NCBI GenBank assembly: GCA_964464635.1
Contig: CAYXGT010000028.1
Coordinates: 1-28,956, forward strand
Direction: 5' to 3'
From: CAYLMG01 sp964464635
GTDB taxonomy: Bacteria > Planctomycetota > Phycisphaerae > Sedimentisphaerales > Anaerobacaceae
DNA length: 28,956 nucleotides
Shown here: piece by piece, positions 7,112-14,254 of the stretch
Position numbering within the stretch: position 1 is the stretch's first letter
Layout of the letters: each line of letters opens with the position of its first letter
The notes under the pieces: model-generated
Seen by the model: the letters and a program-made list of their open reading frames with translations, nothing else
The model's database searches: none
What the model was told of the DNA's origin: nothing
Made by a program: the position numbers and the translations under genes

Positions 7112-9196
7112 TTATAAATTCTGAATCAGTTTCGGGATAATCTCTTCGACATTACCAACGATATAGTAATCGCAGTTTTTGAAGATAGGTGCGACGGGGT
7201 CCCTGTTTACGGCAATGATAGTTTTGCTGTTAGCGATACCAATCATATGCTGAATAGCCCCTGAGATACCGAGTGCGATATATATTTTCGGCCCGACGGA
7301 GGTGCCAGTCTGTCCGACCTGATGAACACGGTCGATAAAACCGCGTTCGACGGCGGCCCTTGAGGCGCCCCTTTCGACTTTTACTTTCAGCTTTTCAGTA
7401 AGAGTTTGGCAAAGCGAGCCGACGAGACTTTCGTAATTGTCGCGATTCTGCATACCTTTGCCGCCGCTGACAATGATATCGGCGGCGAAATCGACCCGGC
7501 CGGTGCTATGCTCGGTCTTTAAAATTTCAAGGCTCATGTCATCGGCTGATAAGTCGAGGCTGTGCTCGATTATTTTTCCCTTTCTGGATGGGTCGGGGGT
7601 GAGGCTTTTCATAACGCCCGGCCTTGCGGTTGCCATCTGAGACTTAGAGTCCTTTGTGCAGATAGTAGCCATAACATTTCCGCCCAGAGCAGGTCTGGTC
7701 TGCAAAAGGATTCCGATTTGCCCTTTGCGGGTACTGTCTCTTATATCAAGGCCTGTGCAATCGGCGGTCAGGCCGCAACGCAGCCTGTACGAGACCATCG
7801 GCGCAAGCATTCGCATCCTTGGCGTCGCGGCAAAAAGGACGATTTGCGGCTGGTGTTTTTTTACGCAATCGGCAACGGCCTTTCTGAAAACGGCAGGGTC
7901 AAAGGCAGCGAGGAGCTTATCGGCAACAACATATATGTTGTCGGCACCTGCGGCGATTAAATCATCGGCCATCGGCTTGACGCTGTCGCCGGGAAGGCAG
8001 ACGCCGACTTTTGTTTCGAGAGAATCGGCGAGGCTGCGAGCCTTGCCAATAAGCTCGAACGTAGCGGGGTGAATTTTATTATTGTGGTGCTCGGCGACGA
8101 CCCAAACTTCGCCCTGGTATGATGAATCGGTCGATTCAAGGCCTGTTAACATATCCTCGAGAGCGTTTATGTGGAAATGTTCGCCGGCGGTATCGAGAAT
8201 TTGCTTTTTGGTATATTCGTCTATCTGCTCGATTCTTTCGATGCCGAGCTGTTTTAACTTATCGGCAAGTATTTTAAAATCTTCAATCTCGCTGTCGGTT
8301 GATTCAAAGCTTCTGTCATAAAAAACTTTGCGTTTTTTCGAGATGACATAGCGGTCGGCAGTTTGCTTATCCTGTGCAGACTGTTGTGAATCTTCTTTGA
8401 GGCTTTGGGCTAAAGTACGAGCTAATTTTTTTACATCTTCCATCCGCTGACAGCTTCTTTTACTCTTGCCGGGCGGGAAGACGCGGATTACGCGGGTTTT
8501 CGAGCCCGCGACGCCGATGTGCGGTGCACCTATATCATCTGCTGACCATTGAATGATTTGCAAAGCGTTAGCGCGGCGGGCCTGTGCGAAGGCAGCGAAA
8601 ACGGGATATTCATATTTAGCGACGGTTATCACAGCGGGAGTGGATTTGGCAGCAACGAGCTGATTTCCGCCGCTTATAATACGGGTGAGCTCGAAACGGT
8701 TATTTTTAAATTCGGCGTTAGTGGCGTAAGCTATACAGGGAAGTGACAGCTCTTCCGCGATTTGTGCGGGTACCTGTGCAGTGTCACCGTCAAGTGACTG
8801 CATACCCGTTACGATGTAATAATCGCCTGTGGAATTGAGGATTTGTTTAACTATTTTTCTGACGGCAAATGCGAGGGGATTGGCCGTTGCAAAGGTATCG
8901 GCACCGCCGAGTGCTTTGTCGGTAAGCAGCACAGCGATATCGGCACAACGGCCAAGGCAATATCGCAGGACGTCTTCGGCCATCGGCGGGCCCATAGTCA
9001 GAACAATGATTTTGCCTTCTTTGTCAGCGCTTATCCGCTTCATATAGTTTGCAAAGGCAAGCGCGTTGGTGTCGAGCTCGTTTATGACAGAAGGCAGACG
9101 GGTGCGAATAAGCGTACCGGTTTGCGGGTCAAAAGCATTATCGGTAATCTGCTTTACATCAGGTACCTGCTTTACGAGAACTATGAAATCAGCCAT
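7112..9196 (-). CDS. Fused electron transfer flavoprotein, EtfB-EtfA in one chain, 694 aa
   Basis: ETF is normally a heterodimer that takes electrons from acyl-CoA and similar dehydrogenases. Here both subunits are in one reading frame. Residues 1 to about 245 are EtfB (MADFIVLVKQVPDVKQITDN; nucleotide-binding GGADTFATANPLA at 97-109 and GMQSLDGDTAQVPAQIAEEL at 131-150). Residues about 250-360 are a helical, charged linker. Residues about 362-694 are EtfA (GEVWVVAEHHNNK; SGGKGMQNRDNYE; FAD-binding GQTGTSVGPKIYIALGISGA at 628-647; then IAVNRDPVAPIF). The GADT/DGDTAQ residues resemble bifurcating EtfB proteins more than the human AMP-binding form. No ferredoxin domain or Cys cluster is in the linker. 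The ATG at 9196 has only a weak ribosome site. No partner dehydrogenase is in the window. Confidence 0.95.
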   Translation of the reverse strand: MADFIVLVKQVPDVKQITDNAFDPQTGTLIRTRLPSVINELDTNALAFANYMKRISADKEGKIIVLTMGPPMAEDVLRYCLGRCADIAVLLTDKALGGADTFATANPLAFAVRKIVKQILNSTGDYYIVTGMQSLDGDTAQVPAQIAEELSLPCIAYATNAEFKNNRFELTRIISGGNQLVAAKSTPAVITVAKYEYPVFAAFAQARRANALQIIQWSADDIGAPHIGVAGSKTRVIRVFPPGKSKRSCQRMEDVKKLARTLAQSLKEDSQQSAQDKQTADRYVISKKRKVFYDRSFESTDSEIEDFKILADKLKQLGIERIEQIDEYTKKQILDTAGEHFHINALEDMLTGLESTDSSYQGEVWVVAEHHNNKIHPATFELIGKARSLADSLETKVGVCLPGDSVKPMADDLIAAGADNIYVVADKLLAAFDPAVFRKAVADCVKKHQPQIVLFAATPRMRMLAPMVSYRLRCGLTADCTGLDIRDSTRKGQIGILLQTRPALGGNVMATICTKDSKSQMATARPGVMKSLTPDPSRKGKIIEHSLDLSADDMSLEILKTEHSTGRVDFAADIIVSGGKGMQNRDNYESLVGSLCQTLTEKLKVKVERGASRAAVERGFIDRVHQVGQTGTSVGPKIYIALGISGAIQHMIGIANSKTIIAVNRDPVAPIFKNCDYYIVGNVEEIIPKLIQNL

Positions 9197-9340
9197 AATC
9201 AGTTACTTATTTTTGTTACGAACCCTAAAAATAATATAATTCAGAATCACAAAGCATAAACAAAACAGCTAATTTTTGCAAATACTTGTTTGGACTGTTC
9301 TAAAAGCGAACGGCTATCACGGGGAGCAAAATAATTGGAT

Positions 9341-9370
9341 TTGGACTTGCTTTTCACGGGAAAATAATAT
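9341..9370 (+). promoter_or_regulatory. Possible promoter for the corrinoid protein gene
   Basis: TTGGAC at 9341-9346 and TAATAT at 9365-9370 are 18 bases apart in the 244-base gap between divergent etfBA and the corrinoid gene. Each box is only a partial match. The sequence between -10 and start is AT-rich. I saw no riboswitch fold, and no B12-box-like sequence, in this gap. Confidence 0.25.
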
Positions 9371-9440
9371 ATTAGATTCTTTCCTGTGAAATAAAATTTG
9401 CGCAAAATTCGGACAAGATTTTTAATGAGGTAGAGAAATT

Positions 9441-10067
9441 ATGGCGGATTTACAGGCACTAAGCGAAGCGGTTTTCAAAGGTGACCAGCAAAGCTGTGTT
9501 GAGCTGACCAAAGCGGCTGTTGAAGAAGGCGTAGCGGCCGATAAAATCCTTAACGTGGGCCTGATTTCCGCGATGGACAGGATTGGAGAGGGTTTCAGCA
9601 AAAACGAAATATATATACCGGAGATGCTGATAGCAGCGCGAGCGATGAAATCCGCGATGGAGATATTAGAGCCGGAACTCGTCAAGGCAGGCGTCGAGCC
9701 GATAGGCAAACTGATAATAGGAACGGCAGCGGGTGACCTCCACGACATAGGCAAGAACCTTGTAGCGATGATGCTGAAAGGCGCCGGCTTCGATGTCATC
9801 GACCTCGGCGTAGATGTCCCTGTCGAGAAATTTATCGAGCAGGCCAAAAGCACAGGGGCCCAGCTTATAGGGATGAGCACGCTTTTAACGACAACGATGC
9901 CGTCGATGGAAGAGACAATCAAAGCTCTTAAACAGGCGGGGATATCGGCCAAGGTTATAATAGGCGGCGCACCGGTGACACAGGAGTACGCGGATAAAAT
10001 AGGCGCCGATGGATACGCTGCTGACGCCGCAGAGGCGGTGACAATGGCAAAAGGCCTTGTGGCATAA
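9441..10067 (+). CDS. Methyltransferase cognate corrinoid protein (MtbC/MttC-like), 208 aa
   Basis: This is a small B12-carrying protein that shuttles a methyl group between a substrate methyltransferase and an acceptor such as tetrahydrofolate. Residues 1-85 form the four-helix cap (FSKNEIYIPEMLIAARAMKS). Residues 88-208 form the Rossmann-like B12 domain with the base-off motif GDLHDIGKN (His101 ligates cobalt), then GMSTLLTTTM and GGAPVTQEYADKIGADGYA. Length and layout fit MtbC/MttC or the equivalent MetH fragment. The RBS is GAGGTAGAG (9426-9434). No methyltransferase (MttB, MtbB, MtaB) or corrinoid-activating protein is adjacent, so its substrate is unknown. It diverges from the ETF genes and may share their regulation. 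Confidence 0.93.
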   Translation: MADLQALSEAVFKGDQQSCVELTKAAVEEGVAADKILNVGLISAMDRIGEGFSKNEIYIPEMLIAARAMKSAMEILEPELVKAGVEPIGKLIIGTAAGDLHDIGKNLVAMMLKGAGFDVIDLGVDVPVEKFIEQAKSTGAQLIGMSTLLTTTMPSMEETIKALKQAGISAKVIIGGAPVTQEYADKIGADGYAADAAEAVTMAKGLVA

Positions 10068-10323
10068 AGCACAGACGGCTGCTGCGATATATAGATATAT
10101 AAGAAGCTGCGGGCAAACCGAGAATTAAACATTTAAAAAAACTGCGACACAACAGTAACAGAAAGCAAGAACGTCGTAACAAATATATCTATAGAAGCTG
10201 TCTCCTAATCTTTTGATTCCTGAGGTATATGCAGGTGCGATAGTAATACAATCCAGTCTCATTATCCCACCTGCGGGCGGTGAACATACAAGGATTATCA
10301 TAGTTCAAAACAGGTGTCGCTTA

Positions 10324-10704
10324 TCATCCGCCTTTCGTTGTTTCTTCTCTGTATTTGTCCCAAGATGGAAGATTGAGTTTTTTTGCCATGCTTTTATTCC
10401 ACACCGCCATGAAGAATCCAAAAAGGAGACCTGATAATCCGTAATATAACAACGCATGGTAGAGAGACCAGACTCTAAATATCAGAATAGTCAATAACAT
10501 CGTAAAAAAACCAAAAAACAGTCCAAAGAATAATCCATTAAACAAAAAGTTTAAACTAAAAGGCATAAAAAGTGGTGGGCGTATCGTAATATTCATTTTC
10601 CATAGCAGCCGATAAAGAGGAGGAGCACAGGTCCATTTTGAAACACCTCTACTTGACAAATCCTCATACATTAAATTGACTTTTTCTTTGTGCGTCATAG
10701 CCAT
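10324..10704 (-). CDS. Small two-span membrane protein, DUF6404-like, 126 aa
   Basis: The N-terminus (MTHKEKVNLMYEDLSSRGVS, then CAPPLYRLLWKMNITIRPPL) has the charged helix and PPLYRLLWK...PP core that I associate with DUF6404, a family of unknown function. Two hydrophobic hairpin segments follow at about 48-75 (very Phe/Leu/Gly-rich) and 80-105. A charged tail ends the protein (SMAKKLNLPSWDKYREETTK). The first ATG (10704) is chosen because GAGGAG lies 8 bases upstream. It is solitary, convergent with the corrinoid gene and divergent from the sigma gene. The family link is from memory of the pattern; its role is unknown. Confidence 0.78.
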   Translation of the reverse strand: MAMTHKEKVNLMYEDLSSRGVSKWTCAPPLYRLLWKMNITIRPPLFMPFSLNFLFNGLFFGLFFGFFTMLLTILIFRVWSLYHALLYYGLSGLLFGFFMAVWNKSMAKKLNLPSWDKYREETTKGG

Positions 10705-11021
10705 ATAGTCTACTCCTCAAGCTTTCATCTTTATACTAATCTACAAATTAAACCTGTCATTATTAAAATATATCTCTCGAAATTATTTTTAACATAAATT
10801 CATGCCTCAACCAATTTTAGCACATCTACATAGCCAGATCACTCCAATAGATATCTGAGACTGTGAGGTTCAGTGTTATTATCCAATAGCCTGTCTAAGT
10901 TATTATAGCACTGAGTTATGAGCCCTGTAAAATAAACATATTTCCCTTTTTTGTGATACCTTTTCGGCTGGTTTTTATTAAAATGGACACTTGGTGAAAA
11001 TGGGAAAGGCCGGATGCAGAT
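10705..11021. other. Intergenic region between DUF6404-like gene and sigma factor gene
   Basis: These 317 AT-rich bases separate divergent genes and should hold both promoters. I see no convincing -35/-10 pair, inverted repeat or small gene. Several TAAAAT-like words occur, for example near 10926-10931, without a matching -35. Confidence 0.4.
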
Positions 11022-12701
11022 ATGCGTAAGATGCAAAGCGAAAACCTGTCGCAACTTCTTAACCAGCTTAGGTTTACGCCGCTAAAAAAACGCCGTAAAC
11101 AACTCGCTGCGACGGAAATACTTCTGGAAACCATCAAGCCGGACAAGGAATACCCGTTCGCATTCGTATGCTACCGAATCACGGGATTTCAGCTAAGAGA
11201 GACGAAATTATCGGAAGTTATCAAAGGAGAGCAGCTTGCGGAAGACCTTAGAATATTTATCTCCAAGCTTAGCGGCCGGATAGCGGAGCCGGTCGAGCTT
11301 TCAAAAGAAAAGGTCTATACCGTCGAGCAACTGGCTGAAGAGCTTACCGTCAGCACGAAAACAATCAGACGATGGCAAAAAAAAGGTCTTGCCGGCCGGA
11401 AATATATTTTCGAGGACAGGAAAAAGCGTTTCGGTTTTAAGAAGTCGGCGGTGGAAAAATTTTTGAAGTCCAACAGCGAGCTTTCCTCAAAGGCCGGCCA
11501 ATTCGAGCGAATGACAAAAAAGGACAGGCGAAAGATAATTAAGATGGCAAACGACCTGAGAGGCAAAACAAACCTGAGCCGGTACCAGATTATCGAGAAG
11601 ATATCAGAAAAGGTGGGCAGATGTCACGAGACGGTCAGATATACACTTCTAAAATATGACAAGTCGCATCCCGACAAACAGATATTCAAGAAGGGCTGGG
11701 GCGTTGTAAATTCCGAGCAGGCAGCGGAGCTTTACCGGCTATACAAGCAGGGAACCGAAGTAAGCGAATTACAGAAGCGTTTCGAGAGAAGCAAAAGCTC
11801 AATATACCGCCTAATCAACAGGCGAAGAGTGAGGGCACTGTTGAGCCATAAAATTGAATATATTATCAGCGATGAATTTTTGGAAGATAATTCAAAGGAC
11901 GAGATTCTCGGCGAGCCTTTGAGCATAACGAGCGAGGCTTCTCTGAAACCGGCGGGCGGCAACCTTACAAAATATCTAAGAGAGCTGCAAAGCACGCCCG
12001 TTTTCAACCGCGAGCAGGAGGTTGAGTTTTTCCGCAGATACAATTACCTGAAATACTTAGTGTGTATAAACCGGACAACAATAAAGATAGAGAACACTTC
12101 GAGTAAAAGTCTCGATACGATGGAAAAATATTTAGAAGAAGCGGAGTCCATAAAAAAAACGCTTATTCAGGCGAATCTCAGGCTGGTAGTGAATATTGCA
12201 AGAAAACATACAAGAGACGAGACCGTCCTGACGGATTTGATAAGCGACGGGAATGTCTCTTTGATGAAGGCGGTAGAGAAATTCGATTATACCAAGGGAT
12301 TCCGATTCAGCACCTATGCGACGTGGATCATTGCCAAAAACTTCGCAAGAAAAATACCGGCAGAAAGAGTTCGCGCAGCCAGGACAAAAGAGCTTGCCGG
12401 CACAGACGTCGAGAGGGATATGCGAATCGATGAGTCGGCAGATTTTGCCGCGATAGAGCGGGCAAGAAGCAGCCTTGTCGAGGTCATTAAAAACGACCTT
12501 AACGAGCGTGAACAGTACATTATCCTTAATCATTACGGGCTGTTGGGCACGTCGGTAAAAAAGAAGAAAAAGACGCTGCTACAAATAGGTGAGGATTTGA
12601 ATCTGAGCAAGGAAAGAGTTCGCCAGATAGAGCTGTTAGCGCTTCAAAAGTTAAGGCAGCTTCTGAGCATAGAACAATTCGAGCTCCTGACCGAGGAATA
12701 A
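11022..12701 (+). CDS. Sigma-70 family factor with three predicted N-terminal HTH segments, 559 aa
   Basis: The C-terminal half is a sigma-70 factor of the RpoD/SigA type: region 1.2 at about 315-345 (TKYLRELQSTPVFNREQEVE), region 2 at about 378-448 (LIQANLRLVVNIARKH, GFRFSTYATWIIAKNFAR) and region 4 at about 490-548 (LNEREQYIILNHYGLLG, LNLSKERVRQIELLALQKLR). Region 3 is reduced to a short linker (about 449-489). The N-terminal half is unusual: a MerR/excisionase-like HTH at about 98-150 (YTVEQLAEELTVSTKTIRRW), a second HTH-like segment at about 165-215 and a third at about 229-268 (SELQKRFERSKSSIYRLINR). This design fits sigma factors I recall from Phycisphaerae. The start has GGAAAGG 12 bases upstream; Met4 is an alternative. 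PurD follows on the same strand. Confidence 0.9.
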   Translation: MRKMQSENLSQLLNQLRFTPLKKRRKQLAATEILLETIKPDKEYPFAFVCYRITGFQLRETKLSEVIKGEQLAEDLRIFISKLSGRIAEPVELSKEKVYTVEQLAEELTVSTKTIRRWQKKGLAGRKYIFEDRKKRFGFKKSAVEKFLKSNSELSSKAGQFERMTKKDRRKIIKMANDLRGKTNLSRYQIIEKISEKVGRCHETVRYTLLKYDKSHPDKQIFKKGWGVVNSEQAAELYRLYKQGTEVSELQKRFERSKSSIYRLINRRRVRALLSHKIEYIISDEFLEDNSKDEILGEPLSITSEASLKPAGGNLTKYLRELQSTPVFNREQEVEFFRRYNYLKYLVCINRTTIKIENTSSKSLDTMEKYLEEAESIKKTLIQANLRLVVNIARKHTRDETVLTDLISDGNVSLMKAVEKFDYTKGFRFSTYATWIIAKNFARKIPAERVRAARTKELAGTDVERDMRIDESADFAAIERARSSLVEVIKNDLNEREQYIILNHYGLLGTSVKKKKKTLLQIGEDLNLSKERVRQIELLALQKLRQLLSIEQFELLTEE

Positions 12702-12849
12702 ACAGCCAAAAACCAAGGCAGCAGGGAGATAAAAGAAACCTTGAGTAAGAATCAGGAGTGTGATAAATTAAAAAGAAGCTGGAAGTTACGATGAACTAAA
12801 ACCGTGTACAAAAACGAGGGGCTAAAAGAACAGAATCAGGAGACTGGAA

Positions 12850-14130
12850 ATGAACGTATTATTAATCGGCAACGGCGGTCGTGAACACGCGATAGCGTGG
12901 AAGCTGGCACAATCAAAGGAACTGGACAAGCTGTACATTGCACCGGGCAATTACGGTACGGCTGAGTGCGGTGAAAATATCGATATCAATACGGACGAGA
13001 GCGATAAACTGCTNNNNNNNNNNGCTCGTGAGAAAAAGGTTAAGCTGTTAGTGGTCGGGCCTGAAAGTCCCTTAGCGGCAGGCATCGTTGATAAATTCGA
13101 GGCGGCGGGCATAATGGCATTCGGTCCAACCAGTGCGGCGGCCCAGCTCGAGGGAGACAAGATATTCGCCAAACACCTGATGCGGTCGGCATCAATCTCC
13201 ACGGCAGAAGCCAAAACATTCGATAACTTTAAGAGTGCCAAGACCTATATTGCAAGCAGAGACGAGCCTGTGGTTGTCAAGGCAGCAGGACTCGCACAAG
13301 GTAAGGGCGTATTTGTATGCGATGACCCCTCTGACGGTATCATTGCTGCAGAGAAGATAATGGTTGACAGGGTTTTCGGCAATGCAGGTGACAAAATTGT
13401 CGTTGAAGATAAGCTTCTCGGCGAGGAGGCATCGATACTGACGTTCGTTGACGGTCATAATATATATGTGATGGAATCGTCTCAGGACCATAAGCCCATA
13501 GGCGAAAATGACACTGGTCCGAATACAGGCGGTATGGGTGCATACAGTCCTGCACCAGTTGTTACCGACAAGATGATGAGCCAGATTACCCGCGAGATTC
13601 TTGTACCGATAGTCGATGCGATGAGCCGCAACGGCACAACTTATAAAGGCGTATTGTACGCGGGCCTTATGATTACTGCGGGCGGTCCGCGAGTGCTTGA
13701 ATTTAACGTTCGGTTCGGCGACCCGGAGACACAGCCAATACTTTTGCGTATGAAAAGCGACTTACTGGAAGTTCTTATAGCGGTCTGCGAGGGCCGGCTC
13801 GAAGATATAGATATCGAGTGGGACCCGAGACCTGCGGTCTGTGTTGTAATGGTCTCGGGAGGCTACCCGGGCACATATGAGAAGGGTAAAAAAATAACAG
13901 GATTACAGCAGGTAAATAAAATGGAGGATTTAATCGTATTCCACGCAGGGACAACCAAAAGAGACAGCGATATTGTAACCAACGGCGGAAGAGTAGTCGG
14001 TGTAACAGCCCTCGGCCGAACAATCCCTGAAGCCAAGGCAAAAGCATACGAAGGGGTGGAAAAAATTCATTTCGACGGAGCATGCTATAGAGGCGATATA
14101 GCAGATAAGGCGATAAAAGTGGAAAAGTGA
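12850..14130 (+). CDS. purD: Phosphoribosylamine-glycine ligase (GAR synthetase)
   Basis: PurD joins glycine to 5-phosphoribosylamine with ATP, the second step of purine synthesis, in the cytosol. The N-domain begins MNVLLIGNGGREHAIAWKLA. The ATP-grasp domain shows PVVVKAAGLAQGKGVFVCDD, then LLGEEASILTFVDG and DTGPNTGGMGAYSPAP. The metal and substrate signature is EFNVRFGDPETQPIL. The length of 426 matches the family. Ten undetermined bases (13014-13023) blank residues 55-58; the first of these codons is CTN, so Leu. The frame continues correctly across the gap and the protein length around it fits. The RBS is AGGAGA (12838-12843). Most other purine genes are not in the window. Confidence 0.97.
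   Translation: MNVLLIGNGGREHAIAWKLAQSKELDKLYIAPGNYGTAECGENIDINTDESDKLXXXXAREKKVKLLVVGPESPLAAGIVDKFEAAGIMAFGPTSAAAQLEGDKIFAKHLMRSASISTAEAKTFDNFKSAKTYIASRDEPVVVKAAGLAQGKGVFVCDDPSDGIIAAEKIMVDRVFGNAGDKIVVEDKLLGEEASILTFVDGHNIYVMESSQDHKPIGENDTGPNTGGMGAYSPAPVVTDKMMSQITREILVPIVDAMSRNGTTYKGVLYAGLMITAGGPRVLEFNVRFGDPETQPILLRMKSDLLEVLIAVCEGRLEDIDIEWDPRPAVCVVMVSGGYPGTYEKGKKITGLQQVNKMEDLIVFHAGTTKRDSDIVTNGGRVVGVTALGRTIPEAKAKAYEGVEKIHFDGACYRGDIADKAIKVEK
13014..13023. other. Assembly gap, 10 Ns inside purD
   Basis: Ten N replace bases in the N-terminal domain of purD. The purD frame is the same on both sides and the residue count between conserved blocks fits other PurD proteins, so the true gap is probably close to 10 bases. 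Confidence 0.99.
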
Positions 14131-14218
14131 ACAGAGACGCGGGGCTGCACAAACAATCTCAGCTAAAATTCGTAAGAAAATGAGCGACAGAGACCGGATT
14201 TTTGTACAATAAAGCTTT

Positions 14219-14244
14219 TTAAGAATACTAATTAAGAATACTAA
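14219..14244 (+). repeat. Perfect 13-bp tandem duplication upstream of the AsmA-like gene
   Basis: TTAAGAATACTAA occurs twice head to tail, at 14219-14231 and 14232-14244, directly before the ribosome site of the gene starting at 14255. Each copy holds AATACT/TACTAA, which could serve as a -10 element for the TTGTAC at 14202-14207 (spacer 16-18). Confidence 0.75.
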
Positions 14245-14254
14245 AGGTAATTCG

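Noticed and set aside
7562..8072. Overlapping plus-strand ORFs inside etfBA
   Set aside because: They are antisense to conserved EtfA sequence and lack any recognisable domain.
9422..10132. Minus-strand ORF of 236 codons over the corrinoid gene
   Set aside because: The opposite strand encodes an unmistakable B12-binding protein with its own ribosome site; the antisense frame is low-complexity Ser/Ala/Ile.
10091..10192. Distant inverted repeat ATAGATATAT / ATATATCTAT after the corrinoid gene
   Set aside because: The arms are short, AT-only and about 80 bases apart; chance is likely and no terminator shape results.
10213..10434. 73-codon plus-strand ORF
   Set aside because: It runs antisense into the DUF6404-like gene, lacks a good ribosome site and has no recognisable features.
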